Position numbers and translations under genes: made by a program
Notes under the pieces: generated by a model
Database searches by the model: none
What the model saw: only the letters and a program-made list of their open reading frames with translations
Told to the model about the DNA's origin: nothing
NCBI GenBank assembly: GCA_027364665.1
Contig: DAHXOW010000070.1
Location: 1 to 12,728, forward strand
Length of the DNA: 12,728 nt
DNA from: a bacterium
GTDB lineage: Bacteria > Patescibacteriota > UBA1384 > CAJBMM01
Direction: 5' to 3'
Part shown: positions 1-7,353 of the stretch, piece by piece
Layout of the letters: each line of letters begins with the position of its first letter
How positions within the stretch are numbered: position 1 is the first letter of the stretch

Positions 1-1
1 A

Positions 2-19
2 AATTGGGAGATGCGATGA
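2..19 (+). CDS. Possible last codons of an upstream gene (partial)
   Basis: Frame 2 is open from the window edge through five codons (N-W-E-M-R) to a TGA at 17-19, which overlaps the alaS ATG at 16-18 in an ATGA arrangement. Such 4-base overlaps recur in this window (ruvX/mltG and mreC/mreD), so an upstream gene translationally coupled to alaS is plausible. Five codons cannot identify a product, and chance is a real alternative. Confidence 0.3.
   Translation, partial: NWEMR
6..10 (+). promoter_or_regulatory. Shine-Dalgarno site that sets the alaS start
   Basis: GGGAG lies 5 bases before the ATG at 16. It overlaps the alternative TTG codon at 4-6, which could not use it. This decides the start at 16. 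Confidence 0.6.
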
Positions 20-1782
20 GCGAGTTTAGTCATACTAAATTAAGAAAGTTATTTCGTAATTACTTCGAAAGTAAGCAACATATTTGGTTGCCGAGCGCCT
101 CGCTATTACCGGAAAACGACTCGTCTGTTCTTTTTGTAACAGCAGGCATGCATCCGCTGGTTCCTTATTTGCTGGGGCAAAGCCATCCAAGCGGTAAAAG
201 ATTGGCGAGCATACAAAAATGCCTAAGAACAGATGATTTAAATGAAGTTGGCGACGCAACTCACCATACTTTTTTTGAAATGATGGGCAATTGGTCTTTA
301 AATGATTATTTTAAGAAGGAGGCAATTTGCTGGAGTTGGGAATTTCTAACCGATCAAAACTGGCTGGCATTGGACAAAAACAAATTTGCTGTTTCTGTTT
401 TTGCGGGAGACTCTGACGCTCCGTTTGATCAGGAATCTTTTGATCTTTGGGAACATCTCGGCATCGCGAGAGACAGGATCGCAAAATTAACCAAAGTGGA
501 TAACTGGTGGGGGCCGGCTGGAAGAGTTGGCCCTTGTGGTCCGGACACCGAGATATTTTACTGGCGTGATTCTTCTATCCCGCCTAGATATTTTGACCCG
601 CACGATAGCCGCTGGGTTGAAATATGGAATAATGTTTTTATGCAATATGATTTGCGTCAGGACGAGAAATTTTATCCATTAGGTCGCAAAAATGTTGATA
701 CTGGTATGGGTTTGGCGAGAATGTTAGCGATTTTAAACGGTTACGACGACGATTATCGAACAGATATTTTCTGGCCGGTTATTGAAACCGTGTCTAGTAT
801 TACCGGTGAGAATTATGATGATCAAAAAAGAGAATTTAGAATCGTCGCCGACCATGTAACAGCAGCGGCAATGGCAATAAGCGATGGGGTAATTCCGTCT
901 AACAAAGGGGAGGGATTTGTCGTCAGGCGACTATTGAGAAGAGCGTTGGTAACTTTGTATCTAATTAATGGCAGACCTCCGGAAGGTTTGTTGGAGAAGA
1001 TATACCAAATAATTGCTGAAATATATCAACCTATTTATAGCTCGATTGTTAATCCGGAAATCAGGCAAGCGATCATTAACGAAGAGGTGAGATATCTTTC
1101 ACTATTAATAAGCGGGGTAAAAAAAATAGATGAAAAAAACTTAAACGGAGAGTATTTATTCGATCTATATCAGTCTCATGGTTTGTCACCGGAGATTGTT
1201 CTTGATGTTTTGAGGAAACGGGGTACGGCTATTGATAAAGACGTAAGAATAAAAATTTTGCATGATTTTCAAATAAAACTTCAGAAACATCAGGAGTTAT
1301 CGAGAACTGCTTCTGGGGGTATGTTTAGGGGCGGCTTGGCCGATCAAGGAGAAATATCTACCCGATACCACACAGCAACCCATTTGTTGCAAGCTGCTTT
1401 AAGAAAGATCTTAGGAAACAGTGTTTTTCAGCGCGGATCTAACATTAATTCTGAGCGTATGCGTTTTGATTTCTCATATCCGCACAAGGTTTCGGAAGGG
1501 CAGCTGCGGCAAATAGAGGATTTGGTCAACCAGCAAATTAATCGTGATTTGCCAGTAACTATGAACGAAATGTCGGTAGAAGAGGCCAAAAAGTCTGGGG
1601 CACTGGGCATTTTTGATAGTAAATATGGAAATCGTGTGAAAGTTTACACCATAGGTGATTTTTCTAAAGAGATCTGCGGGGGCCCACATGTTCAGCACAC
1701 TTCTGAGATTGGTTATTTCAAAATCATTAAAGAAGAAGCCTCCTCGGCTGGAGTAAGAAGAATTAAAGCAATGATTTCCTAA
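16..1782 (+). CDS. alaS: Alanyl-tRNA synthetase, compact form lacking the C-Ala domain
   Basis: Charges tRNA-Ala with alanine in the cytoplasm and should hydrolyse mischarged Ser/Gly-tRNA-Ala. The N-terminal half is the class II catalytic core: motif 2 lies in HHTFFEMMGNWSLNDYF (about residues 82-98) and motif 3 in NVDTGMGLARM. A helical tRNA-recognition region follows. The editing zinc site is intact: HxxxH is H452/H456 (HTATHLL) and CxxxH is C554/H558 (CGGPH). The protein is 588 aa against 876 in E. coli. It ends right after GVRRIKA, so the C-terminal oligomerisation/C-Ala domain is absent. The beta-barrel segment that normally precedes HxxxH (AESGGQ-type motif) is reduced to a short SGGMFRGGLAD stretch. 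The ATG at 16 is preferred over the in-frame TTG at 4 because GGGAG (6-10) sits 5 bases upstream. Ends TAA. A real compact family form is more likely than truncation, since all catalytic and zinc motifs survive. Confidence 0.95.
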   Translation: MSEFSHTKLRKLFRNYFESKQHIWLPSASLLPENDSSVLFVTAGMHPLVPYLLGQSHPSGKRLASIQKCLRTDDLNEVGDATHHTFFEMMGNWSLNDYFKKEAICWSWEFLTDQNWLALDKNKFAVSVFAGDSDAPFDQESFDLWEHLGIARDRIAKLTKVDNWWGPAGRVGPCGPDTEIFYWRDSSIPPRYFDPHDSRWVEIWNNVFMQYDLRQDEKFYPLGRKNVDTGMGLARMLAILNGYDDDYRTDIFWPVIETVSSITGENYDDQKREFRIVADHVTAAAMAISDGVIPSNKGEGFVVRRLLRRALVTLYLINGRPPEGLLEKIYQIIAEIYQPIYSSIVNPEIRQAIINEEVRYLSLLISGVKKIDEKNLNGEYLFDLYQSHGLSPEIVLDVLRKRGTAIDKDVRIKILHDFQIKLQKHQELSRTASGGMFRGGLADQGEISTRYHTATHLLQAALRKILGNSVFQRGSNINSERMRFDFSYPHKVSEGQLRQIEDLVNQQINRDLPVTMNEMSVEEAKKSGALGIFDSKYGNRVKVYTIGDFSKEICGGPHVQHTSEIGYFKIIKEEASSAGVRRIKAMIS

Positions 1783-1822
1783 TCTAGCGTCTTATCATCG
1801 GATATATTAGAATAAAATTTAT

Positions 1823-1828
1823 GGAGGG
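1823..1828 (+). promoter_or_regulatory. Shine-Dalgarno site for the TTG start of the FtsA/PilM-like gene
   Basis: GGAGGG lies 3-4 bases before the TTG at 1832. The spacing is shorter than usual, but no other in-frame start nearby has a ribosome-binding site. A four-codon ATG mini-frame (1821-1835) covers this site and its TGA overlaps the TTG. Confidence 0.6.
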
Positions 1829-1831
1829 TGG

Positions 1832-3100
1832 TTGAATATTTTTGGAAAAGTCAAAAAACCGAAAAAGCATTATGCCATCTCGTTGGATATCGGGACTGAG
1901 TTTGTTAAGGCTTTGATTTTTCGTGTTGAAGGACAACGTGGTTATGTGGTTGGAGTTGGTAGGGAAAGACAGAAACTGTCAGATATGCAAGGTGGTACTG
2001 TAACTGATATTGCCGGAGTAATAGGCAATTGCGAAAAGGCCTTGCAGGAAGCGGCGGATCAGGCTGGAATCATGCCAAAGCAGGTAATAATCGGAATTGC
2101 CGGAGAATTTGTCAAAGGCTTAACAAGCCATGTGCATTACCGACGACCGAATGCTAGGCAAAAAATTATGATGTCTGAGCTGCAACACATTGTCGAGCAG
2201 GTTCAGGATAAGGCTCTGGATAAAACAAAATCGGTTCTTGCCTGGGAGACTGGACATAAGGAAATTGATGTTAGGTTGGTAAATTCGGCAATTGTTGAGG
2301 TCAAAATTGACGGATATCGAGTAACCAATCCTATCGGATTTTATGGTAGTGACGTTGGAATTGGTGTATTTAACAGTTTTGCTCCTATCGTTCATCTCGG
2401 GGCATTGCAGACAATTGCCGAAGACCTGGGTCTTGATTTGCTGTCAATTGCTGCAGAGCCGTATGCCGTGTCTCGTTGTCTTGGTATGGAAGAATCGGTG
2501 GATTTTTCGGCTATTTTTATTGATATTGGTGGTGGGACGACTGATGTGGCTGTGGTAAGAAACGGCGGTGTCGAGGGCACGAAGATGTTTGCGATTGGCG
2601 GCCGTAGTTTTACTAAACGCGTGGCCAGTCTATTCTCTGTAACCTTTCCGGAAGCAGAAGAATTGAAAATTCGTTTTGCAAACAATGAATTAGATCATGA
2701 GAAGAGGGAAATAATTCAACAGGCCTTCGAAGATGATTGCGAGGTCTGGTTATCTGGGGTCGAGCTAGCCTTGGAAGAATTCAGTGCCGCAGACGCTCAG
2801 GGCGAACAAGAATTGTTACCAACTCGCATCTTGTTGTGCGGAGGAGGTTCTATGTTACCTCAAATTCACAAAACTTTAGAAAATGCTGTTTGGAGTAAAG
2901 AATTACCCTTTGGGAAACGCCCTAAGGTTGAGTTTATTATGCCAAAAGATGTAGTAGCAATTATTGACGAAACTGGTAAAATAAAGGATCAGCAGGATGT
3001 CACCCCAATGGCCTTGGCCAATCTAGCTTTGGATTATGCCGGTGATACAACAGTGATTGAGCGGGTACTTGATTCGGTGTCGGAAGGGATGAAGAGTTAA
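1832..3100 (+). CDS. FtsA/PilM-family actin-like ATPase
   Basis: Cytoplasmic ATPase of the actin/Hsp70 fold, in the branch that includes the division protein FtsA and the type IV pilus protein PilM. Phosphate loop 1 is near residues 16-30 (AISLDIGTEFVKALIF), phosphate loop 2 is DIGGGTTDVAVV from D231, and the adenosine motif is LLCGGGSML from about residue 334. The stretch from about 80 to 190 fits the SHS2/1C insertion rather than the MreB layout. At 422 aa it matches FtsA (about 420) better than PilM (about 350), but I see no convincing C-terminal membrane-targeting amphipathic helix, so I leave the symbol empty. It starts at TTG. The next gene begins 1 base after its TAA, which suggests the two products act together, perhaps with this ATPase binding the partner's cytoplasmic N-terminus as PilM binds PilN. 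That pairing is inference. Confidence 0.85.
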   Translation: MNIFGKVKKPKKHYAISLDIGTEFVKALIFRVEGQRGYVVGVGRERQKLSDMQGGTVTDIAGVIGNCEKALQEAADQAGIMPKQVIIGIAGEFVKGLTSHVHYRRPNARQKIMMSELQHIVEQVQDKALDKTKSVLAWETGHKEIDVRLVNSAIVEVKIDGYRVTNPIGFYGSDVGIGVFNSFAPIVHLGALQTIAEDLGLDLLSIAAEPYAVSRCLGMEESVDFSAIFIDIGGGTTDVAVVRNGGVEGTKMFAIGGRSFTKRVASLFSVTFPEAEELKIRFANNELDHEKREIIQQAFEDDCEVWLSGVELALEEFSAADAQGEQELLPTRILLCGGGSMLPQIHKTLENAVWSKELPFGKRPKVEFIMPKDVVAIIDETGKIKDQQDVTPMALANLALDYAGDTTVIERVLDSVSEGMKS

Positions 3101-3101
3101 A

Positions 3102-4856
3102 ATGTCGCAGATATACCTTGCTCCAGATGATGAAATTACCGATGTGGTTGAGAAATTGCGTCTTTCGGAGGACAGAGCGGTTACTTTAATTGTGCCCAAA
3201 GGAGCTTCATTATTACAAAGCCTGATTAACGTACGTCTACTCAAACGGAAAGCGGATGAGCTGAATAAAGTGCTCGGAGTGGTTACTACGGATCAAGTTA
3301 GTAAACACATAGCTGATCAATGCGGTGTAGTAGTCTATCATAATCTTAGCGAGGTGTCATCTGTACCGGAATCAGAATTAGATAAAAAAAAGACGCAAAT
3401 GGTCAAAAAGGATTTCGATGGTTCTGCTGCTAAGGTTTCTTCGGTTAAGCAACATGGTGAGGATGTTGCTTCTGAACCAAAGGTTTCGCATTATCAGGAA
3501 CAAAAAAACGATCACAAAGATTCAGATGAAGATTTGGGCGGGCCGAATCCGAGCGATTTAATTGAAAACGATGGCAGCGTTCCGGCTGTTGAGATCGCCG
3601 AATCTTCTTCTGGCGAGCCAAGTTCTTCCGAGGATATTATCATTGGAAAAGAAGAAACGGATGTTGATGATGAGGAGGACAGGCCGAGACATGTTGATAT
3701 CAGACGGCATTTGCCAAAGTGGTTTATTGCTTCAGTTATTGCATTATTAATTGTTTTGCTTGTGGCTGGTGGGGCTGGGGCTGTTTATTTTCCTCGTGTC
3801 AATCTGGTTCTTCATGTCCCAACGCAATCTATTAAAAAACAAATTACGATTACAATTGATCCGAACGCCACTTCTGTTAGCGGTACGACGGTTCCTGGTG
3901 TGATTAGAACGCTTAACGTAAGTGATACCGGATCGGCAAATACGACTGGGACAAAACAAGTCGGTAATAAGGCAACCGGAACCATCACCATCAGCGATAC
4001 CTGGAGCTCAGATCCTTTCACTTTAAACCAAGGGTCGGTGTTAACAGAGGTTGAAAGCGGTTTAACTTTTGTTACTCAACAGACGGTAGTTGACAATGGA
4101 GCTAAAGGAGTAAGTGGTGGTCAGCCCGTTCCTGGTACTGTTGATGTTTCGGTTGTCGCTAGCCAACCGGGAGCTCAATACAATCTTTCGTCGGGTAAAA
4201 ACTTTGTCATTCAAGGCTTGACTGGTAATGAGGCAAGAACAATAGTTGGATCAAATGCCAATTCTATGACAGGCGGTACTACGCAAACAGTTAACGTTGT
4301 TGAACAAGCTGACATTGATCAAGCAAAATCTGATCTGAAATCAAAATTACAAACGTCGGCCCAATCGGCTGTTAGTCAGAATGAACCAAGCGATCAATTA
4401 CTAGTTTCTCAAGCGACCAATGTACAAATTACTTATGGCAACAGTGACCACGCGGTTGGAGACGCCGCAAATACTATCAGCGTATCAGGCAGCGCTGTTG
4501 CCACCGCTCTTTCCGCTCATATTTCGGATTTGGAAACCGTAATTACTTCTGTTTTTGATAAAGGGCTTTCGTCTGACAAATCGGTGATTTTACCAGAATT
4601 ATCACAAATTAATTGGGCCCAGACTTCTGGCAACGGCGGAGACTGGGTTATCCAACAGTCTGTTACTGGCCAAATAGTTACTAAGATCGATTCTTCAACC
4701 ATACAAACGTTTAGTTTGGGAAAGAAGGTTTCTTCTTTGGCAAACAATATTGATTCGACCTTCAATGTCAAAAGCGTCGATATAAAAAGAAATATATCTT
4801 GGTGGCCTTTTATGCCGTTACTCAAGTCACATATCGGTGTGCAAATTGAACAATAA
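3102..4856 (+). CDS. Bitopic envelope protein: cytoplasmic alpha/beta domain, acidic linker, one TM, baseplate-J-like exterior
   Basis: A 584-aa membrane protein of unknown function. Residues 1-85 look like a small alpha/beta domain (IYLAPDDEITDVVEKLR, then a TLIVPKGASLLQS strand-helix, then VLGVVTTD). Residues about 86-200 are a Ser/Glu/Asp/Lys-rich disordered linker. Residues 207-230 form one strong transmembrane helix preceded by basic RRHLPK, which places the N-terminus inside. Residues 231-584 are beta-rich and Gly/Ser/Thr/Val-rich, with TGTKQVGNKATGTITI at 282-297. From memory, this exterior is annotated in Patescibacteria as baseplate J/gp47-like. There is no cleavable signal peptide. 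The start ATG is 1 base after the FtsA/PilM-like stop, with a purine-rich site (AAGGGATGAAGAG) inside that gene's end. The 3' end overlaps ruvX. The role is unknown; an envelope-spanning scaffold or surface anchor driven by the adjacent ATPase is a guess. Confidence 0.8.
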   Translation: MSQIYLAPDDEITDVVEKLRLSEDRAVTLIVPKGASLLQSLINVRLLKRKADELNKVLGVVTTDQVSKHIADQCGVVVYHNLSEVSSVPESELDKKKTQMVKKDFDGSAAKVSSVKQHGEDVASEPKVSHYQEQKNDHKDSDEDLGGPNPSDLIENDGSVPAVEIAESSSGEPSSSEDIIIGKEETDVDDEEDRPRHVDIRRHLPKWFIASVIALLIVLLVAGGAGAVYFPRVNLVLHVPTQSIKKQITITIDPNATSVSGTTVPGVIRTLNVSDTGSANTTGTKQVGNKATGTITISDTWSSDPFTLNQGSVLTEVESGLTFVTQQTVVDNGAKGVSGGQPVPGTVDVSVVASQPGAQYNLSSGKNFVIQGLTGNEARTIVGSNANSMTGGTTQTVNVVEQADIDQAKSDLKSKLQTSAQSAVSQNEPSDQLLVSQATNVQITYGNSDHAVGDAANTISVSGSAVATALSAHISDLETVITSVFDKGLSSDKSVILPELSQINWAQTSGNGGDWVIQQSVTGQIVTKIDSSTIQTFSLGKKVSSLANNIDSTFNVKSVDIKRNISWWPFMPLLKSHIGVQIEQ

Positions 4857-5259
4857 AATAATTCTGGCCATTGATTACGGCACCAGACGTGTCGGTTTGG
4901 CCTTGGGAAGCGTTCATCCAAAAGAGTATGCTACTTTGGTTAATAATGACTCATTGATTGATAATATTAACCGTATTATTTTGAATGAAGGGGTTAGTTT
5001 GGTGTTGGTTGGCGATTCCAAACGAAGTCAGGGGGAGCAAAGTACATTGCATAACGACATTATTTATTTTAGCAAATTGATTCAAAAAGATTTTCCTGGT
5101 GCGCAAATAGAAATAGTCGATGAATCATTTACTTCCAGTCAAGCTCGTTTGGATTTGGAACAATCGGGTTTGTCCAAGAAAGAAATTGATTCTAGAGTTG
5201 ATCAATACTCCGCAAAATTGATTTTAGAACAATACTTAAGAGAGGGGTTTCAAAAATGA
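4837..5259 (+). CDS. ruvX: RuvX/YqgF-family RNase H-fold nuclease (putative pre-16S rRNA processing / Holliday junction)
   Basis: Small RNase H-like protein of the YqgF family, which in E. coli acts in maturation of the 16S rRNA 5' end. The signature is the N-terminal AIDYGTRRVGLALG with its first catalytic Asp. It is followed by LVLVGDSKRSQGEQ, VDESFTSSQARLDLE, and a C-terminal VDQYSAKLILEQYL. Length 140 aa is normal. Two motifs depart from the common form: GDSKRSQG replaces the usual G-x-P...G loop, and DESFTS has Ser where DERxTS is usual. The start is uncertain. GTG at 4837 overlaps the preceding gene by 20 bases, TTG at 4846 (giving MNNKIILAIDYG) by 11, and neither has a clear Shine-Dalgarno site, so translational coupling is likely. 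Its TGA overlaps the mltG ATG. Confidence 0.88.
   Translation: MCKLNNKIILAIDYGTRRVGLALGSVHPKEYATLVNNDSLIDNINRIILNEGVSLVLVGDSKRSQGEQSTLHNDIIYFSKLIQKDFPGAQIEIVDESFTSSQARLDLEQSGLSKKEIDSRVDQYSAKLILEQYLREGFQK
5241..5247 (+). promoter_or_regulatory. Shine-Dalgarno site for mltG
   Basis: AGAGGGG inside the end of ruvX, 8 bases before the mltG ATG at 5256. It supports that start and its 4-base ATGA overlap with ruvX. Confidence 0.6.
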
Positions 5260-6221
5260 GTCGTTGGATTAAGAATTCCTTAATCTGTCTCGCAATTATC
5301 ATAGTTGGAACATCAACTGTTTTTTTGTGGTATAAAAATGAGATTAATAAGACTTATGATTTTTCAAAAAGCCACACCGTGATTATTGTTCAAGGAGAAA
5401 GCGCCAGAGAGGTTGTAAGCTATTTAGTCAGCCACAATTTATTAAATAATTATTGGGCGACGATTATTTACATAAAAACAAAACATATAATTTTAATGCC
5501 GGGAACTTTTATTGTTCCAACTCGATACAATTTGAAAGATTTGTTTAAAGAGTTGGGGCAGGAAGCTTTTAACCAACAAAAATTAGTTATTCCTGATGGT
5601 TGGAATCGACAGCAGATCGCAGATACTCTGCCAAAATTTGGTTTGTCTCCATCGATCTTTCTTAGTCTAACTGAAAACGATGAGGGTGAGCTATTTCCCG
5701 ATACTTATTATGTGGATTCCCATACCACGGAGAAAAGTTTGGTTGCAGAAATGTTGGCTAATTATCAATCAAAGATTTCTGGGCTAACGGTAAGCTATGA
5801 TAATTTGATATTAGCTTCGATTGTTGAAAGAGAGGCTAAGGATGACTCTCAGCGTCAAATTATTGCTGGTATTTATTTAAACAGACTGAAACAGGGCATG
5901 AAATTAGATGCTGATCCCACGGTCCAGTACGCAAAATATACCGACCTCGGATTTGCCCCTTTAGCAAATGGACAAAAAAATTATTGGGCACCAATCACCG
6001 CAAGTGATTACTCAACAGTTTATTCTGCATATAATACATATTTGTATTCCGGATTACCACCGACACCAATTTGTAATCCTGGCATAAAGAGCATTGAAGA
6101 TGTACTCCACCCAACTTCGACCACGGCTTTATATTTCATAACAACACCGAGCGGCAAACTCATTACCAGTCAGACTTTGGCGGGACAACAAGAGAACGAG
6201 CGTCTTTATTTGTCACAGTGA
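5256..6221 (+). CDS. mltG: Endolytic murein transglycosylase MltG (YceG-like)
   Basis: Inner-membrane lytic transglycosylase that cuts nascent glycan strands and is thought to set their length. One N-terminal helix (about residues 8-25) anchors it, with the remainder outside. The YceG catalytic motif is ILASIVEREAK, with the presumed catalytic Glu at E191 (E218 in E. coli). It is followed by LDADPTVQYAKY and the conserved end NTYLYSGLPPTPICNPGIKSIEDVLHP. At 321 aa it is close to the usual 330-350. A LysM-like region before the catalytic domain (about residues 40-120) fits VIIVQGESAREVVSYL. It lies directly between ruvX, its partner in Firmicutes, and mreB, consistent with work alongside the elongasome. 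Ends TGA. Confidence 0.93.
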   Translation: MSRWIKNSLICLAIIIVGTSTVFLWYKNEINKTYDFSKSHTVIIVQGESAREVVSYLVSHNLLNNYWATIIYIKTKHIILMPGTFIVPTRYNLKDLFKELGQEAFNQQKLVIPDGWNRQQIADTLPKFGLSPSIFLSLTENDEGELFPDTYYVDSHTTEKSLVAEMLANYQSKISGLTVSYDNLILASIVEREAKDDSQRQIIAGIYLNRLKQGMKLDADPTVQYAKYTDLGFAPLANGQKNYWAPITASDYSTVYSAYNTYLYSGLPPTPICNPGIKSIEDVLHPTSTTALYFITTPSGKLITSQTLAGQQENERLYLSQ

Positions 6222-6225
6222 GTAA

Positions 6226-6254
6226 TTTTAATTGGTCACAATTTATGATATGCT
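6226..6254 (+). promoter_or_regulatory. Weak candidate promoter ahead of mreB
   Basis: The 69-base gap before mreB contains an extended -10 type element, TGATATGCT (6246-6254), but only a poor -35 (TTTTAA, 6226-6231) at 17-base spacing. This gap is the longest in the plus-strand run, so an internal start for mreBCD-mrdA is reasonable, but the sequence support is modest. Confidence 0.3.
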
Positions 6255-6277
6255 TTCCCAGCGTAAGAGAGGCGTTT

Positions 6278-6284
6278 AGGGGAG
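6278..6284 (+). promoter_or_regulatory. Strong Shine-Dalgarno site that sets the TTG start of mreB
   Basis: AGGGGAG lies 6 bases before the TTG at 6291. The next in-frame ATG (6315) has no ribosome-binding site, so the TTG start is preferred. Confidence 0.75.
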
Positions 6285-6290
6285 TTATAT

Positions 6291-7337
6291 TTGACTAAAT
6301 CATTCAATCCTTTTATGAGTCTTTTTGCACAGGATGTCGGCATAGATTTGGGTACGGCAAATACCTTGGTTTACGTTCGTGGCAAAGGAATTGTCATAAA
6401 GGAGCCGTCGGTAGTAGCTGTTAACGAAAGAACAAAAAAAGTTCTGGCGATAGGTGAAGAAGCAAAGAAAATGGTAGGACGGACGCCATCTCATATAGTA
6501 GCGATCAGGCCTTTGGTAGATGGCGTAATTTCTGATTTTGAGGTAACCGAAGCAATGTTGCGTTATTTCATTGAAAAAGTTAATAAAGAACGTTTTTCCC
6601 CTTTGAGTCGTCCGAGAGTTATTGTCGGTATTCCTTATGGAGTTACTGAGGTTGAGCGAAGGGCCGTTGAAGAAGGGGCTTTAAATGCTGGGGCAAGACA
6701 GGTCTATCTAATTGAAGAACCGGTTGCTGCTGCTATAGGCGCCAGGTTGCCGATTCATGAGCCTTCTGGGAGTATGATCGTTGATATTGGTGGGGGAACA
6801 ACTGAAGTTGCGGTTATGAGCTTAGGTGGCATTGTTGCTTCAAGAAGTTTGCGTGTTGCAGGAGATGAGCTTAACCAAGACATAATTCAGTATGCTCGAG
6901 ACAGTTTTAATCTTTTACTTGGAGAAAAAACGGCTGAGGATATTAAAATTTCCATTGGCAGCGCATCGTCGCTGAGTGAACGACTCGAAGTTCCAATGCG
7001 AGGCAGGGATCTGGTGAGCGGATTGCCTAAGGAAATTGTTGTTAATGATGAGCAGATTAGAGAATCGATCAGAAAATCAGTTAAAATAATTGTGGACAAT
7101 ATCCGTATTACTATGGAAGAAACCCCACCGGAATTATTATCGGATATTATGGAGCGAGGAGTGGTTTTGGCCGGGGGAGGCGCTTTGTTACGCGGCCTTG
7201 ATAAATTGATCAGTGAGGAGACTCAAACAATGGTTCGTGTAGCAGATGACCCGCTAACTTGCGTTGTGCGCGGAACCGGAGTGGTTTTAGAGGATTTGGA
7301 TAATTTGAAAGAAGTGTTATTGCCTACTGCCAGGTAG
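6291..7337 (+). CDS. mreB: Rod-shape-determining actin homologue MreB
   Basis: Bacterial actin that forms membrane-bound filaments and positions the elongation machinery. The nucleotide pocket is complete: GIDLGTANTLVYV near residues 17-29, DIGGGTTEVAVM from D165, and VVLAGGGALLRGLD from V291. Further family signatures are RVIVGIPYGVTEVERRAV and LIEEPVAAAIGA. Length 348 aa is typical (about 335-350). The N-terminus MTKSFNPFMSLF is hydrophobic with one Lys, suitable as a short amphipathic membrane anchor. The TTG start is chosen on the Shine-Dalgarno site at 6278-6284. It is followed by mreC after 16 bases. The family could be confused with the MreB-like protein Mbl, but the mreC-mreD-mrdA context favours MreB. 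Confidence 0.97.
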   Translation: MTKSFNPFMSLFAQDVGIDLGTANTLVYVRGKGIVIKEPSVVAVNERTKKVLAIGEEAKKMVGRTPSHIVAIRPLVDGVISDFEVTEAMLRYFIEKVNKERFSPLSRPRVIVGIPYGVTEVERRAVEEGALNAGARQVYLIEEPVAAAIGARLPIHEPSGSMIVDIGGGTTEVAVMSLGGIVASRSLRVAGDELNQDIIQYARDSFNLLLGEKTAEDIKISIGSASSLSERLEVPMRGRDLVSGLPKEIVVNDEQIRESIRKSVKIIVDNIRITMEETPPELLSDIMERGVVLAGGGALLRGLDKLISEETQTMVRVADDPLTCVVRGTGVVLEDLDNLKEVLLPTAR

Positions 7338-7353
7338 AGAAACATGAAGTAAG

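Noticed and set aside
4..15. TTG start for alaS at position 4, adding four residues
   Set aside because: The Shine-Dalgarno GGGAG at 6-10 overlaps that codon and is well placed only for the ATG at 16.
1783..1831. Promoter in the 49-base alaS to ATPase gap
   Set aside because: TTATCA and TAAAAT are spaced only 15 bases apart, and the other -10-like TATATT has no -35 partner; not enough to call.
4517..4921. 134-codon open frame on the minus strand across the envelope protein/ruvX junction
   Set aside because: It is antisense to two well-supported genes, has no recognisable domain, and reads as a reverse-frame shadow.
6212..6240. GTCACA repeated at 6212-6217 and 6235-6240 before mreB
   Set aside because: Six-base repeats are expected by chance in this space, and the first copy is in the mltG coding region.
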